Below are positions 11,302 to 19,207 of a stretch of 64,000 nucleotides of DNA, one piece after another; positions within the stretch are counted from its first letter, which is position 1; each line of letters opens with the position of its first letter. The notes under the pieces were generated by a model that was given only the letters and a program-made list of their open reading frames with translations, ran no database searches and had not been told where the DNA came from. Made by a program: the position numbers and the translations under genes. The stretch spans positions 2,542,001 through 2,606,000 of the forward strand of contig NC_060019.1 of NCBI RefSeq assembly GCF_021134715.1, given 5' to 3'. The stretch comes from Daphnia pulex. Taxonomy: Eukaryota; Arthropoda; Branchiopoda; Diplostraca; Daphniidae.

Positions 11302-12083
11302 CCATAATTTACTGGCGTTTGCCAACTAATCGTTAATGAATGGTTCACCCAAATTGCAGATTTCAAGTGATCCTGATGAGTCTCTTCTTGTCGATGGGCG
11401 TTCCCTGGACAACCGAAATTATTACTTTCATGGCGATGCCAGTTTTGAAAGTGTCACCGACATTTTCAACATCATCTCACCATTTTTCATTTTCATCATT
11501 TTAGTCTGTAGGCCGAGTGAAAAAATCGTTTCCCGTATTATAATTCCCAAGAAAATTAACCGCCATCAACATGGCCATCAACTCGCTAGTGATAAAGAAA
11601 GCTGCGCAATTCAAACACGAATGGTAACACGATTGGCATCAGTAGGCTAATAGTTACAAAACTTCCCAGCAAACTCTATGGTCCAAATCGACAGACCCGA
11701 AACAAGTTTTGGAATTACCTAGCTTTGACGTGTTTGTAAAATAAAAAAATAATAAAAAAAGCTTCAAGTTAATTAAACTTGTTTTTTAGTTTATAAGTTA
11801 CAACAGACTATCATTTTTTTCTGTTTTCTGAGTAAGGATTGACAGGTTGGTTGACAGAGTCATACGGCCAAACTCAGATGTTGATTCTACAAAAATTAGA
11901 ATATTGCTTAGTCCAAAAATGTTAAGATTGCTAAATCATTCCACCTGCCGATATAGATCTCTGTATACCGGGAAATAAATTTGGGGTATTTTAGATAAAC
12001 AAGTCTTGATCCTTTTATTCCTTTTATATAAACATAGCGACTTTTAGCGAGTATTATGTTTACATATAACAGCGTAAATAATC
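11302..12083. other. No gene recognised
   Basis: Contains an open stretch at 11336-11650 with a hydrophobic run (IISPFFIFIILV) that could be receptor debris, but no motif I can name. The rest is AT-rich with A/T runs. Confidence 0.3.
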
Positions 12084-12314
12084 ATGGCATTTTCAGTCGA
12101 AGGCATGCGAGATGTGTTGTTCATGAAACGATTAAACGATACCTTTTGCGTGTTCCTGAGTAATAATACAAAAAACGAAAATTTGTTTTTGAAAAGAAAT
12201 TTTGTATTCATCGATATCAAAGGTAATCCATTTACCTTTGATATTAAAGACAAAAAGAAATTGACGGTCCAATATGTTGGTCAGCTCCGGCGTTTATCCT
12301 TTCCACTAGCGTGA
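12084..12314 (+). CDS. Small orphan ORF, 76 codons
   Basis: An ATG-started ORF reading MAFSVEGMRDVLFMKRLNDT at its start and ending RRLSFPLA. It is Lys/Asn/Phe-rich and matches no family I know. The stretch GATATCAAAGGTAA...TTACCTTTGATATT inside it (about 12213-12244) is an imperfect inverted repeat. A perfect foldback lies just 45 bp downstream. It may be non-coding; I give it low weight. Confidence 0.2.
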   Translation: MAFSVEGMRDVLFMKRLNDTFCVFLSNNTKNENLFLKRNFVFIDIKGNPFTFDIKDKKKLTVQYVGQLRRLSFPLA

Positions 12315-12358
12315 AGGATCGTCGGCTTTCTTCTGATACACCAAGCTGTTCAAGCCGC

Positions 12359-12410
12359 AATAATCAGTTTTGTCGGCAATCGCGAACGATTGCCGACAAA
12401 ACTGATTATT
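12359..12410. repeat. Perfect 24-bp inverted repeat with a 4-base loop
   Basis: The arms 12359-12382 (starting AATAATCAGTTTTGTC) and 12387-12410 are exact reverse complements separated by CGAA (12383-12386). A 24-bp perfect stem is far from chance. It could be a foldback of a transposon end or a hairpin RNA. No coding role is visible. Confidence 0.85.
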
Positions 12411-12631
12411 CAAATGTTCCTATGTTGGAATTCAAACTAAAAACTTTAAGAAAAATCGTAATTCTGGTGAAAAGAAATACTGGATAGCTGAAAAATAATT
12501 TAAGAATTGCAATCTTTTTTTTTCTCTTTAAATGGAGTCAAATCAATATAATCAAATGTAAAATTGATAGTAATTAAAATAAAATTTTGATTGTATTATT
12601 CCGAAAGTATTACACAGATATCGCATCAATT

Positions 12632-13231
12632 TCAAATTACATCTTCATTCTTCAGCTTCACAATCTCATATTCAGTTGACGAGTGGATCTTCGAGGCTTT
12701 CAGTCGTATAGTTAACTTAATCGAAGGCTGGGCTGCAGGTGTTGTAAGGACTGATGAGGTAGGACTCCAATTCGCCTCTTTCTTGATAGTTGGTGCTTTC
12801 GATTTCATGGCCTTGGCGATTTCAGCCGCTACTGCCGCCTTCGACTCGGTCTTCAGGACTACTCTATTAGTAAGCTTATTCTTCTGGACCTTTGACTTGG
12901 TTGGTGTCATACGTTCTTTTTTCAGTGACTTGATGTCAGTCATCATTTGGTCCTTGAGAAACGGCTTCTTTTTCTTTCCTTTCGGCACAAGGTGCATTCG
13001 ACTGATCGATGGCATCACCAGGTCAACAACGGGAGTTGTGCTGCATCGCATGTACAGCGATGGCGGTGCAACAGCGGTGACAACTTTATTTTCTCTCCGT
13101 TTGTATGATCTGATCCTCTCTGGCCTGGTCGGATTTCTTGTTATAAACTTTTCAATGTCATAGATCGCGTGGGCAGGGACATAGTACGGTGTGCGCAACG
13201 GCTTCAACGGCCTCATCGGTAACCTCGGCAT
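12632..13231 (-). CDS. Basic orphan protein, 199 aa, single exon
   Basis: The ORF starts at ATG (13229-13231) with MPRLPMRPLKPLRTPYYVPA and stops with TGA at 12632. It is rich in Lys, Arg, Pro and Ser, with KGKKKKPF, KKERMTPTKSK and a final part KLTIRLKASKIHSS. No membrane segment or signal peptide is visible. I do not recognise the family. Its composition would suit a nucleic-acid-binding or nuclear protein, but that is inference. The opposite strand is also open over much of this stretch, though without an ATG at a sensible place. The Lys-rich, start-to-stop frame on the minus strand is the better candidate. No introns are needed. Confidence 0.45.
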   Translation of the reverse strand: MPRLPMRPLKPLRTPYYVPAHAIYDIEKFITRNPTRPERIRSYKRRENKVVTAVAPPSLYMRCSTTPVVDLVMPSISRMHLVPKGKKKKPFLKDQMMTDIKSLKKERMTPTKSKVQKNKLTNRVVLKTESKAAVAAEIAKAMKSKAPTIKKEANWSPTSSVLTTPAAQPSIKLTIRLKASKIHSSTEYEIVKLKNEDVI

Positions 13232-13764
13232 TTTCGTGAATTATTTTCGTGAATTATTTGAAAGGCGGAAGGTCGGTGGCAAGTTTAATTGGCGGAGTGG
13301 TTCACCTAGCTACGACGACAGATATCGGTAGTTCAGCGTTGAAACTTTGCGACAACAAACTCGGTAAGACGATTTCTTTCAATGGATACCACGTAATGCT
13401 AGGACTACGCGCGACTGTTCATCCTTAAGAAGGTCAATGACCCTTGCCCGTGCAGTCTGTACACCGTCCGGCGAATTTTATTCATTTTTATTTGCTCAAA
13501 TTCGCCTTGGCTCGGTTTTATCCGCCACTCGCTTCCCCGTCAGTGGGGGGTGGGACCGTCTGCGTGAGCAATCGCAGACCGTCATTTGGGCAATTTACAC
13601 TTAAGGACCCATTGCAGCCCAGAATTCCCCTTGAAATTCTGAGTAGAGCATGCTGCAGTCAAATCTCACCTGAAGCGCACAGGTATCGTCTTGAGACTGA
13701 CCCCATACCGCAGCGATTACGCTACGGTCAAAGACTCTTTTAATTATTTTTCTTTTTTTTATGG

Positions 13765-13903
13765 ATGTACCCGGATGTGGAATCGAACTCGGGGTCAAGT
13801 TGTTAGTACATTCGTACTACTAACTGACGCCTTATCCGACTACCCCACCCGTTCCCCTATGACAATGTTAATCCGCTAGATGGCTATGTCGTCTGCTACC
13901 AAC
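13765..13903 (-). repeat. tRNA-derived SINE-like repeat, copy 1
   Basis: On the minus strand the head has GTCGGATAAGG (13830-13840; A-box region of class II tRNAs) and GAGTTCGATTCC (13779-13790; B box). Between them is a long variable-arm-like segment, as in tRNA-Leu or tRNA-Ser. About 45 bp 5' of the head (TAGCAGACGACATAGCC) is shared with the copy at 36927-37062. The copies diverge 3' of the head. Confidence 0.65.
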
Positions 13904-13999
13904 AGTTTAAAGTGTCAAACAACAACAAACAAACTTTTAAACTTCTCGAAACCATTTTCTCTGGGGACAGGTGGTCATGGGATCATCATATCATCGTGG

Positions 14000-14063
14000 T
14001 GCAACGAAATTTTCGTTGCAATAGCCAAAATGGCTAGTTAGTGCAACGAAATATTTCGTTGCA
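14000..14063. repeat. Three nested or adjacent palindromes
   Basis: 14000-14020 (arms TGCAACGAAA around T) and 14042-14063 (arms TGCAACGAAAT, no spacer) are perfect palindromes of nearly the same sequence. Between them TAGCCA-AAA-TGGCTA (14022-14036) is a third. They lie about 180 bp left of the segmental duplication boundary. Confidence 0.85.
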
Positions 14064-14099
14064 ATAGATTTCACCGCTGATACCAAGAGGCTACTGGGG

Positions 14100-15620
14100 T
14101 TGTTGATTGAAGATGTCCGATTCACAAGAGATTGCAGTGTTAACAGCAATATATCTCTTCAAGCCACTGTTCCAAACCCAGTTGAAACAAATAGAGTCAA
14201 TCTGCTTGAAAAAATCTTACCCATTCTGACATCATTTGTTCAGGTTGGTGGAAATGTTTGTTTTGAACCATGTTATCTAATAATTTAAACCTCTCTTTTT
14301 TTAATTGTTAGTTTATGTGTGTCTCCAAAAGCAATGTGACTATAGTAGCCCAGTTGAACAACAAGTTGGTCCATGCTTTTGTTAACAATCTGAGTTTAGA
14401 CGGCAGCATTTTACCACGCTCACAGATTGCACGCTAAGGTCTGATAGATGTGTTTTCATGTCAAATTCTTCAGACCGTAGCTTCTACTGAAAGGTTAGCT
14501 ATTTTCTTTGTGGTACTACCAAATCACCGTAACTGATTTAACACTATTTCAATCTAGAGATGGAAAGGTCAACCAGCAATCACAATTTGTCGAATCACGA
14601 ACGAAAACTTGGCAGCCGTGTTTAGCAGAGTTTTCAGTTGGAGTTCAAACAGAAATTCACGTTGACCCAGTTTTACCGGCCATCACGGTAAGTGTAATTG
14701 AATAATTATCTTCAATAGTAAAATATTAAAGGGCTCATGTGTTTAGAATTTGTTTAAATGTCTTTGTAGATGATTCACGAGCAATGGTCAGCGGACATCC
14801 AAGAACTAGTTTCGAGTTGAATTTGCCACGCTGCGCATTACTTTTTGACGGACATTCCATCATTGAAGCTGAAGGATTAAATATTAGCTAGCTGATAACG
14901 ATCTTGATCTTAAACAGGAAAGAATCAGTTTCGATTGCGAGGTAACTATTTTCGTAAAATGTGATTTTTCCTTCGTGAAAACGGTTATTTAACTTTGATT
15001 ACATCACATAATAAAGGCTGCCACAAACAAATGTGGACTAGTCATCAGCATTGCGCGTTTGCTTCCCCTACCGTTACCAGTTTTCCGAAGCCTGCCAACA
15101 GGAGATGGTGAGCGTCTTCAAGTGGCTAAAATCGCTGCACAAAAAGCCTCGGCTTCCTGGACAAATAGAGCCACTTTATCGTGACGTTCGTCTGTCAGTT
15201 GCACTATTTTCTATGGTGCTTTGTGACGACCCATTTGAAGTCAAGCTCCGTGATAACTACGAATTGCGCGAAGATGAATTTCATGAGAGTCTCAAACGTA
15301 AGCGTACGTTGGACGCTAAAATTGAAGAACTCCGAAGAACGCACCCACCTCTGACGCAAGTAAGTCTCCTAATCAACCCTTAAATGTTTCGTCCAATACA
15401 AATTTCGTTCACAGGGTTAAATGAGGCCATGAAAGTAGCCCCACCTGGTAGGGATGTGCGAAAGGTTTTGCTGAAAGCCATCGAAGAGACCGAAAGTGCC
15501 CATCAACGGCTCCCTGGAACTTCCACCCTGGCCTTAATGGAAACATCTTCTGACACCATCCAAGACTGCTGCAGCAGCGGAGTTGGTTCCAGTTCGACCT
15601 CCACTTCCGAACGAGGTTAA
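14100..15620 (+). pseudogene. Large lipid-transfer protein gene fragment (hobbit/KIAA0100-like), copy A
   Basis: Several exons with good splice sites can be read. 14100-14243 reads NRVNLLEKILPILTSFVQ. 14312 on reads VTIVAQLNNKLVHAFVNN. About 14559-14687 reads WQPCLAEFSVGVQTEIHV. 14770 on reads MIHEQWSADIQELVSS. About 15060-15361 reads VSVFKWLKSLHKKPR and DDPFEVKLRDNYELREDEF. 15416 on reads VLLKAIEETESAHQRLPG. The DDPFEVKLRDNYEL segment followed by ESLKRKRTLDAKIEEL is, from memory, typical of the hobbit/KIAA0100 (BLTP2) bridge-like lipid transfer proteins. In-frame stops (after ELVSS and after SQIAR) and frameshifts break it. The same breaks occur in copy B at 28.0-29.4 kb, so decay preceded the duplication. 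The parent gene is not in this window. A tweek/KIAA1109 relative is the alternative. Confidence 0.5.
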
Positions 15621-16120
15621 CCCCCTTTGCTGGGCACCACTGTTCGTTTGACCGTGCCTCTAGTGAAATAATTGTTAAGATATTTAGTTGAATGTAATTT
15701 TCGTCTTATAACTTACCGTAAATCTTGTAATTGGCGTGCTTCGTTCTTCGAGATAATTTGTTTTCTTCATCTGCTTTGGCGTCGGATCAAATTCTCAGTA
15801 GACGTCTTATAACTGAAATTCTATCAATTTTAGAACCAGCTCTTGATGATTATTAACTTATTGGCGATTCAATCAAATAATGAAATTTTTAAAAGGTATC
15901 TTATATTAAAAAAGCGTGACGGTTTATAGAAACAAAATGTTTTCATTAAGTGACATGTAAAAGAAATCAATGAAATTATAGAACTGAGTCGCATGGACTA
16001 GGGTGTAGTTATTCTCAGCAGCCTTTTGAAGTTGATTAAAAGATTTAATCGGATCGTAGTAAAAAGTGTATTTCGAACAATAATCATTAATTGATTACGA
16101 TGATTGCTGTTGATCAAATA
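15621..16120. other. Non-coding part of the duplicated unit
   Basis: AT-rich, no ORF of note, almost identical in the right unit (29375-29874). It separates the lipid-transfer fragment from the RCC1 scrap. Confidence 0.4.
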
Positions 16121-16125
16121 TTCAG

Positions 16126-16390
16126 AGAATAAAGGCTACGGTTATAACTTTATAATGGGTGTAGTTGCCGGTGGTGTGCACACAGTCTGCCTTACTAGTA
16201 AAGGTAAGTTTACAATTTACTCGTTTTTTGTTTCTCGGATTCAGTCTAATTTTCTTATTTTTTTTTTAGGCGAACTTTACACTTTTGGATGTACGGTAAT
16301 AATGAAGGAGCCTTAGGTCGTCGTGACACTAGCGAAGAAGCAGCGAATTTGAACCTTGCTTGCTTTAGCTCAACATCTTGGTCCTACAAC
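16126..16390 (+). pseudogene. RCC1-like gene fragment, copy A
   Basis: Exon 16126-16203 reads YGYNFIMGVVAGGVHTVCLT, and after an intron, 16270 on reads GELYTFGC. AGGxHTVCLTxxGxLYTFGC followed by NDEGALGR is the signature of an RCC1 blade (the Ran guanine-exchange factor and relatives). Right after TFGC a small insertion shifts the frame, so NDEGALGR appears only one frame on, and the gene stops. Only one blade of the seven-bladed propeller is present. The same break is in copy B. Confidence 0.6.
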
Positions 16391-16575
16391 CTACAATCAA
16401 CTTGGTACTTGGCAAACAAAGCCCTTAAACAATCAAACAAATGAATAGGCGAAACAATTTATTTTATTTTAATGAAATTTATTGAAATCAACTGACAGAA
16501 CAGTGACGACAAGTATCAAAAGTAAAACAAAAGAACCAAACACATGAAATTTCATCTTCCATCGGAAATATCTTA

Positions 16576-18750
16576 TTAATGTCGCTGAATGAAGGTTTGT
16601 AGAGTGGGTGGAACCTTCTCTGCATCATCGAATGGAATTCCACTTTGGCGTAAGACTCGTGTAGCCAAGCAGCTCAGAGGCAGTGTCAGAGCGTCTCTGA
16701 TGAGCAAATGGAGGTTAAGCTCGTTATCCTCATCACGGTCGATTATTTCGTCTGGCCATTCCTGGGAGAGCAGGCTTTGCCATTCCTGGAAGAGCATCAA
16801 GGGGGTCGTACTTGTGTTGTCCGTCTGGTCTATGTGAGCCCCGTATTCCAGCAGCAGCCGACCTTGAGCAGCGCTGCCACGATTCAAGGCCACCAAGTGG
16901 AGAGGAGTTGCTCCGTGCGAGTCGGCCGCGTTAGGATCGGCTCCGAGTCGAAGGATCCACTCGGTCACAGACAGCTGGAAATCCTCGTCTGGATCATCGT
17001 CGCTTTCGTCGTCTTCGTCGCGAAAATCTCGAATCAGTTCAAAGTCCTCGTCGTCACTTTCGTCCGCAGACATCACTTCGTCGTTTCCGTGCCCACACGA
17101 CGAACATCCGCTCACGTTATTGTTGTCACTGTAATCACTGAAGCTATCTTCATCCTTCAACGCACAAATGATGTCAAAGTCAAATTGGCTCCCGCCGGCA
17201 GGGTCATCATTCATGTCGTCATTGCTGTCCAACAGATCGTTCACCGTGTCGCTGTTGTTTTCAAATTCGCCATGATTCAAGTCGCTTGTTTCATCCAGGT
17301 CGCTGCTGCCCATGTCTTCGCTAGTCACAGAGTCGCTGTCTCTGTCCATCAACTCGTGAATTTCAGCGAACGTGTGACTCGTACTCTCCAGATGGCAAAT
17401 CGTGTGGAGAAGATTCTGATTGGCGTTTCCCCATCGGTGGTCTTTGGCTATGAAAAGGGACAGGCTGCGCTGGAACTGTTGACGATCCACGACACTCCAT
17501 TGCGGCACCAGCTCGTGGGCCCAATAAATCAATCCCACGATGAAACTTGCCAGACCGAGTCGAGTGCTCGGGTCAATCTTTTGTTGTCGGGGATTTTCTT
17601 GCAGATGCGCCATGTACTGAGTGGCAAAATCGAAGGTGGCCATCAGACTAGCAAACGGAAACTCGTCTTGTTCCGGATTCTCTTGCAGATTGGTGATGCT
17701 CGACAACATGATGTCCAGGGCCCAGTTGATGATTCGACTCGTCTTTAATCCCTTCCACTCAAGTGATTTTGATTGCTGCAGAACGAGCGTCAGTATGTGG
17801 ATGGCGCGGCCGCTCTGCCCTTGGCGGAAGGAACACATCGAAGCCCATTGGGACAAGAAGGTGAGATTGAAGATATGGACACCAGGACGGACCATGTCCA
17901 GGACTCGCTGGCTGACCAAAATTGCTTGGGTGAAGAGCTCGAGTCTAGACAGCTGCTCCAGTTGTTCTAATGTGGTAAACTCGGAAGTCAAGCCGAAAGC
18001 CGAGCCATAAGCGTCCGATGGAAGAATCGTTTTAGGTATTAGGTCCGGTTCACCATCGACCGTCGACTGGCGAAGATGCGTGGCTGCCCTCCAGTACATG
18101 AGGCCGTTTTGCGGGGCTGGATGCGTTTCGTAAAAGTAAAAATTGACTGCACCCATCAGTTCCAGAATGTTGATCTTTTCCTGTCGGCCGTTGGGACTTG
18201 AGACGATGGATTCGATCATTTGGGCGGTTTGTTGATCCGATTCAAATTCCATGGAAAGGAGATAGGCGGCAATGTCCAACTCTCCGCAAACGACAGCCGC
18301 GTATAGTGCTGGAACGTCCAGGTATTCGACACCATTCCACACCATTCGTCCAATTTGCTCGATAGGAACGCCCAGTTTGCCGACCAAGAATTTGACCATG
18401 TCCAAGTTTCCTCGGCGGATGGCCACCAGAAGAGGGGTCTGCCCATGTTCGTTGTACGATTTTGACAATTCGGTAGTCACTTTCGGTCCGTGGATGTTGA
18501 GAGTTTTAATCAAATCCTCCCTGGAGCCTCTGGTTACAGATTCGAAAAATGCCTCGCAGTCCGCGTAAGTTATCAGCTGAGGATTCGTCGCGGGGTGCGG
18601 GTACGAGGATGGTGGCGAATAATTTTTCGGGACTTGTTTCATCACTCTTCTCCATTTCTTGACCAATCCTGATCCCATATCCCAGTCGAAGTACCAGAAT
18701 CTTTTCCAAACCTTTCTCCATACCATTTCAACATTCGCTCGAGATTCCAT
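16576..18750 (-). CDS. FEM-1-like protein, copy A (724 aa, single exon)
   Basis: FEM-1 proteins are substrate receptors of cullin-2 ubiquitin ligases that read C-terminal degrons. The ORF runs from ATG 18748-18750 to TAA 16576-16578. Ankyrin-like repeats are visible at about residues 70-175 (HGQTPLLVAIRRGNLDMVKF; LYAAVVCGELDIAAYLL). A helical middle part follows at about 200-465 (ELMGAVNFYFYE; a TPR-like segment from LEQLEQLSRLELFTQAIL). C-terminal ankyrin repeats occupy 593-680 (GADPNAADSHGATPLHLVAL), and the end is LSCLATRVLRQSG...LQTFIQRH, as in FEM1A/B/C. Unusual points are few N-terminal ankyrin repeats and a 124-residue Asp/Glu/Ser-rich insert (469-592) between the middle and the last repeats. 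AATAAA signals lie just downstream on this strand (plus 16458-16483). Its 5' flank is cut 46 bp upstream of the ATG by a same-sense LTR element. It differs from copy B at two residues (Ala/Ser near 270, Ile/Val near 704). Confidence 0.85.
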   Translation of the reverse strand: MESRANVEMVWRKVWKRFWYFDWDMGSGLVKKWRRVMKQVPKNYSPPSSYPHPATNPQLITYADCEAFFESVTRGSREDLIKTLNIHGPKVTTELSKSYNEHGQTPLLVAIRRGNLDMVKFLVGKLGVPIEQIGRMVWNGVEYLDVPALYAAVVCGELDIAAYLLSMEFESDQQTAQMIESIVSSPNGRQEKINILELMGAVNFYFYETHPAPQNGLMYWRAATHLRQSTVDGEPDLIPKTILPSDAYGSAFGLTSEFTTLEQLEQLSRLELFTQAILVSQRVLDMVRPGVHIFNLTFLSQWASMCSFRQGQSGRAIHILTLVLQQSKSLEWKGLKTSRIINWALDIMLSSITNLQENPEQDEFPFASLMATFDFATQYMAHLQENPRQQKIDPSTRLGLASFIVGLIYWAHELVPQWSVVDRQQFQRSLSLFIAKDHRWGNANQNLLHTICHLESTSHTFAEIHELMDRDSDSVTSEDMGSSDLDETSDLNHGEFENNSDTVNDLLDSNDDMNDDPAGGSQFDFDIICALKDEDSFSDYSDNNNVSGCSSCGHGNDEVMSADESDDEDFELIRDFRDEDDESDDDPDEDFQLSVTEWILRLGADPNAADSHGATPLHLVALNRGSAAQGRLLLEYGAHIDQTDNTSTTPLMLFQEWQSLLSQEWPDEIIDRDEDNELNLHLLIRDALTLPLSCLATRVLRQSGIPFDDAEKVPPTLQTFIQRH

Positions 18751-18799
18751 TTTGCTTGCTGGTTTTAATCACAGTAACTTTATCTAGAAGGCGTAGAAG

Positions 18800-19207
18800 T
18801 GTAATACCCGGCTGGGTGATTACAGAGAGACCAGTAGAGCGGTGACAAGCGAGTGTATTCGTCTGTGCAGCAGGAGGGGAGTACAGCCAGAGAGAGATAA
18901 GGGGGAAGAAGCGGTAGCTTATATGCTAGGGGATTGCTGCGTCGGCATGTCTTCCGGTCAGTCCGGGCTGTCTTCACGGCCGGCCTGGGTTGTAACGCCG
19001 GCTGGTCCGAGCGTGAGTGAGGGCCAGTCCGGCTGGGACGAGTGCTGACTCGTTGCTGAGTCCGCGTTGTGTCCGGCGTGACGTCGGTTATCACATCGGG
19101 GGGTGATGCCGTGGTGTGACGTCAGTGTTGCTGGTCGTGACGTCCTAGCGTGACGTCATTGGAGTGACGTGGAGAGGCGGGGCCAATAGGCTCCGCGGGG
19201 CATTACA
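18800..19207 (-). repeat. 3' LTR of the retroelement
   Basis: The 408-bp repeat begins TGTAATGCCC and ends TATTACA on the minus strand. TATAAG (plus 18918-18923, minus strand) is a TATA-like box. Five TGACGT cores lie at 19079, 19117, 19138, 19151 and 19165, in what would be U3. The purine-rich stretch AAAAGGGACGATAA directly before the LTR on the minus strand (plus 19208-19221) is a plausible polypurine tract. The FEM-1-like ATG lies 50 bp beyond its U5 end on the same strand. Confidence 0.9.

Noticed and set aside
12591-13163. 190-codon plus-strand frame opposite the basic orphan ORF
   Set aside because: It has no good ATG at its start and is hydrophobic in the way antisense of Lys/Thr-rich coding sequence often is. 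The minus-strand frame is preferred.
16708-17748. 346-codon open frame antisense to FEM-1-like copy A (and 30462-31502 in copy B)
   Set aside because: It mirrors the real gene and is Val/His-rich, as expected from the opposite strand of Asp/Glu-rich codons. No family resemblance.
18780-19094. ORFs of about 70-105 codons on both strands of the LTRs
   Set aside because: They lie inside the GC-richer LTRs, overlap each other and occur only because stops are rare there. No gag-like motif.
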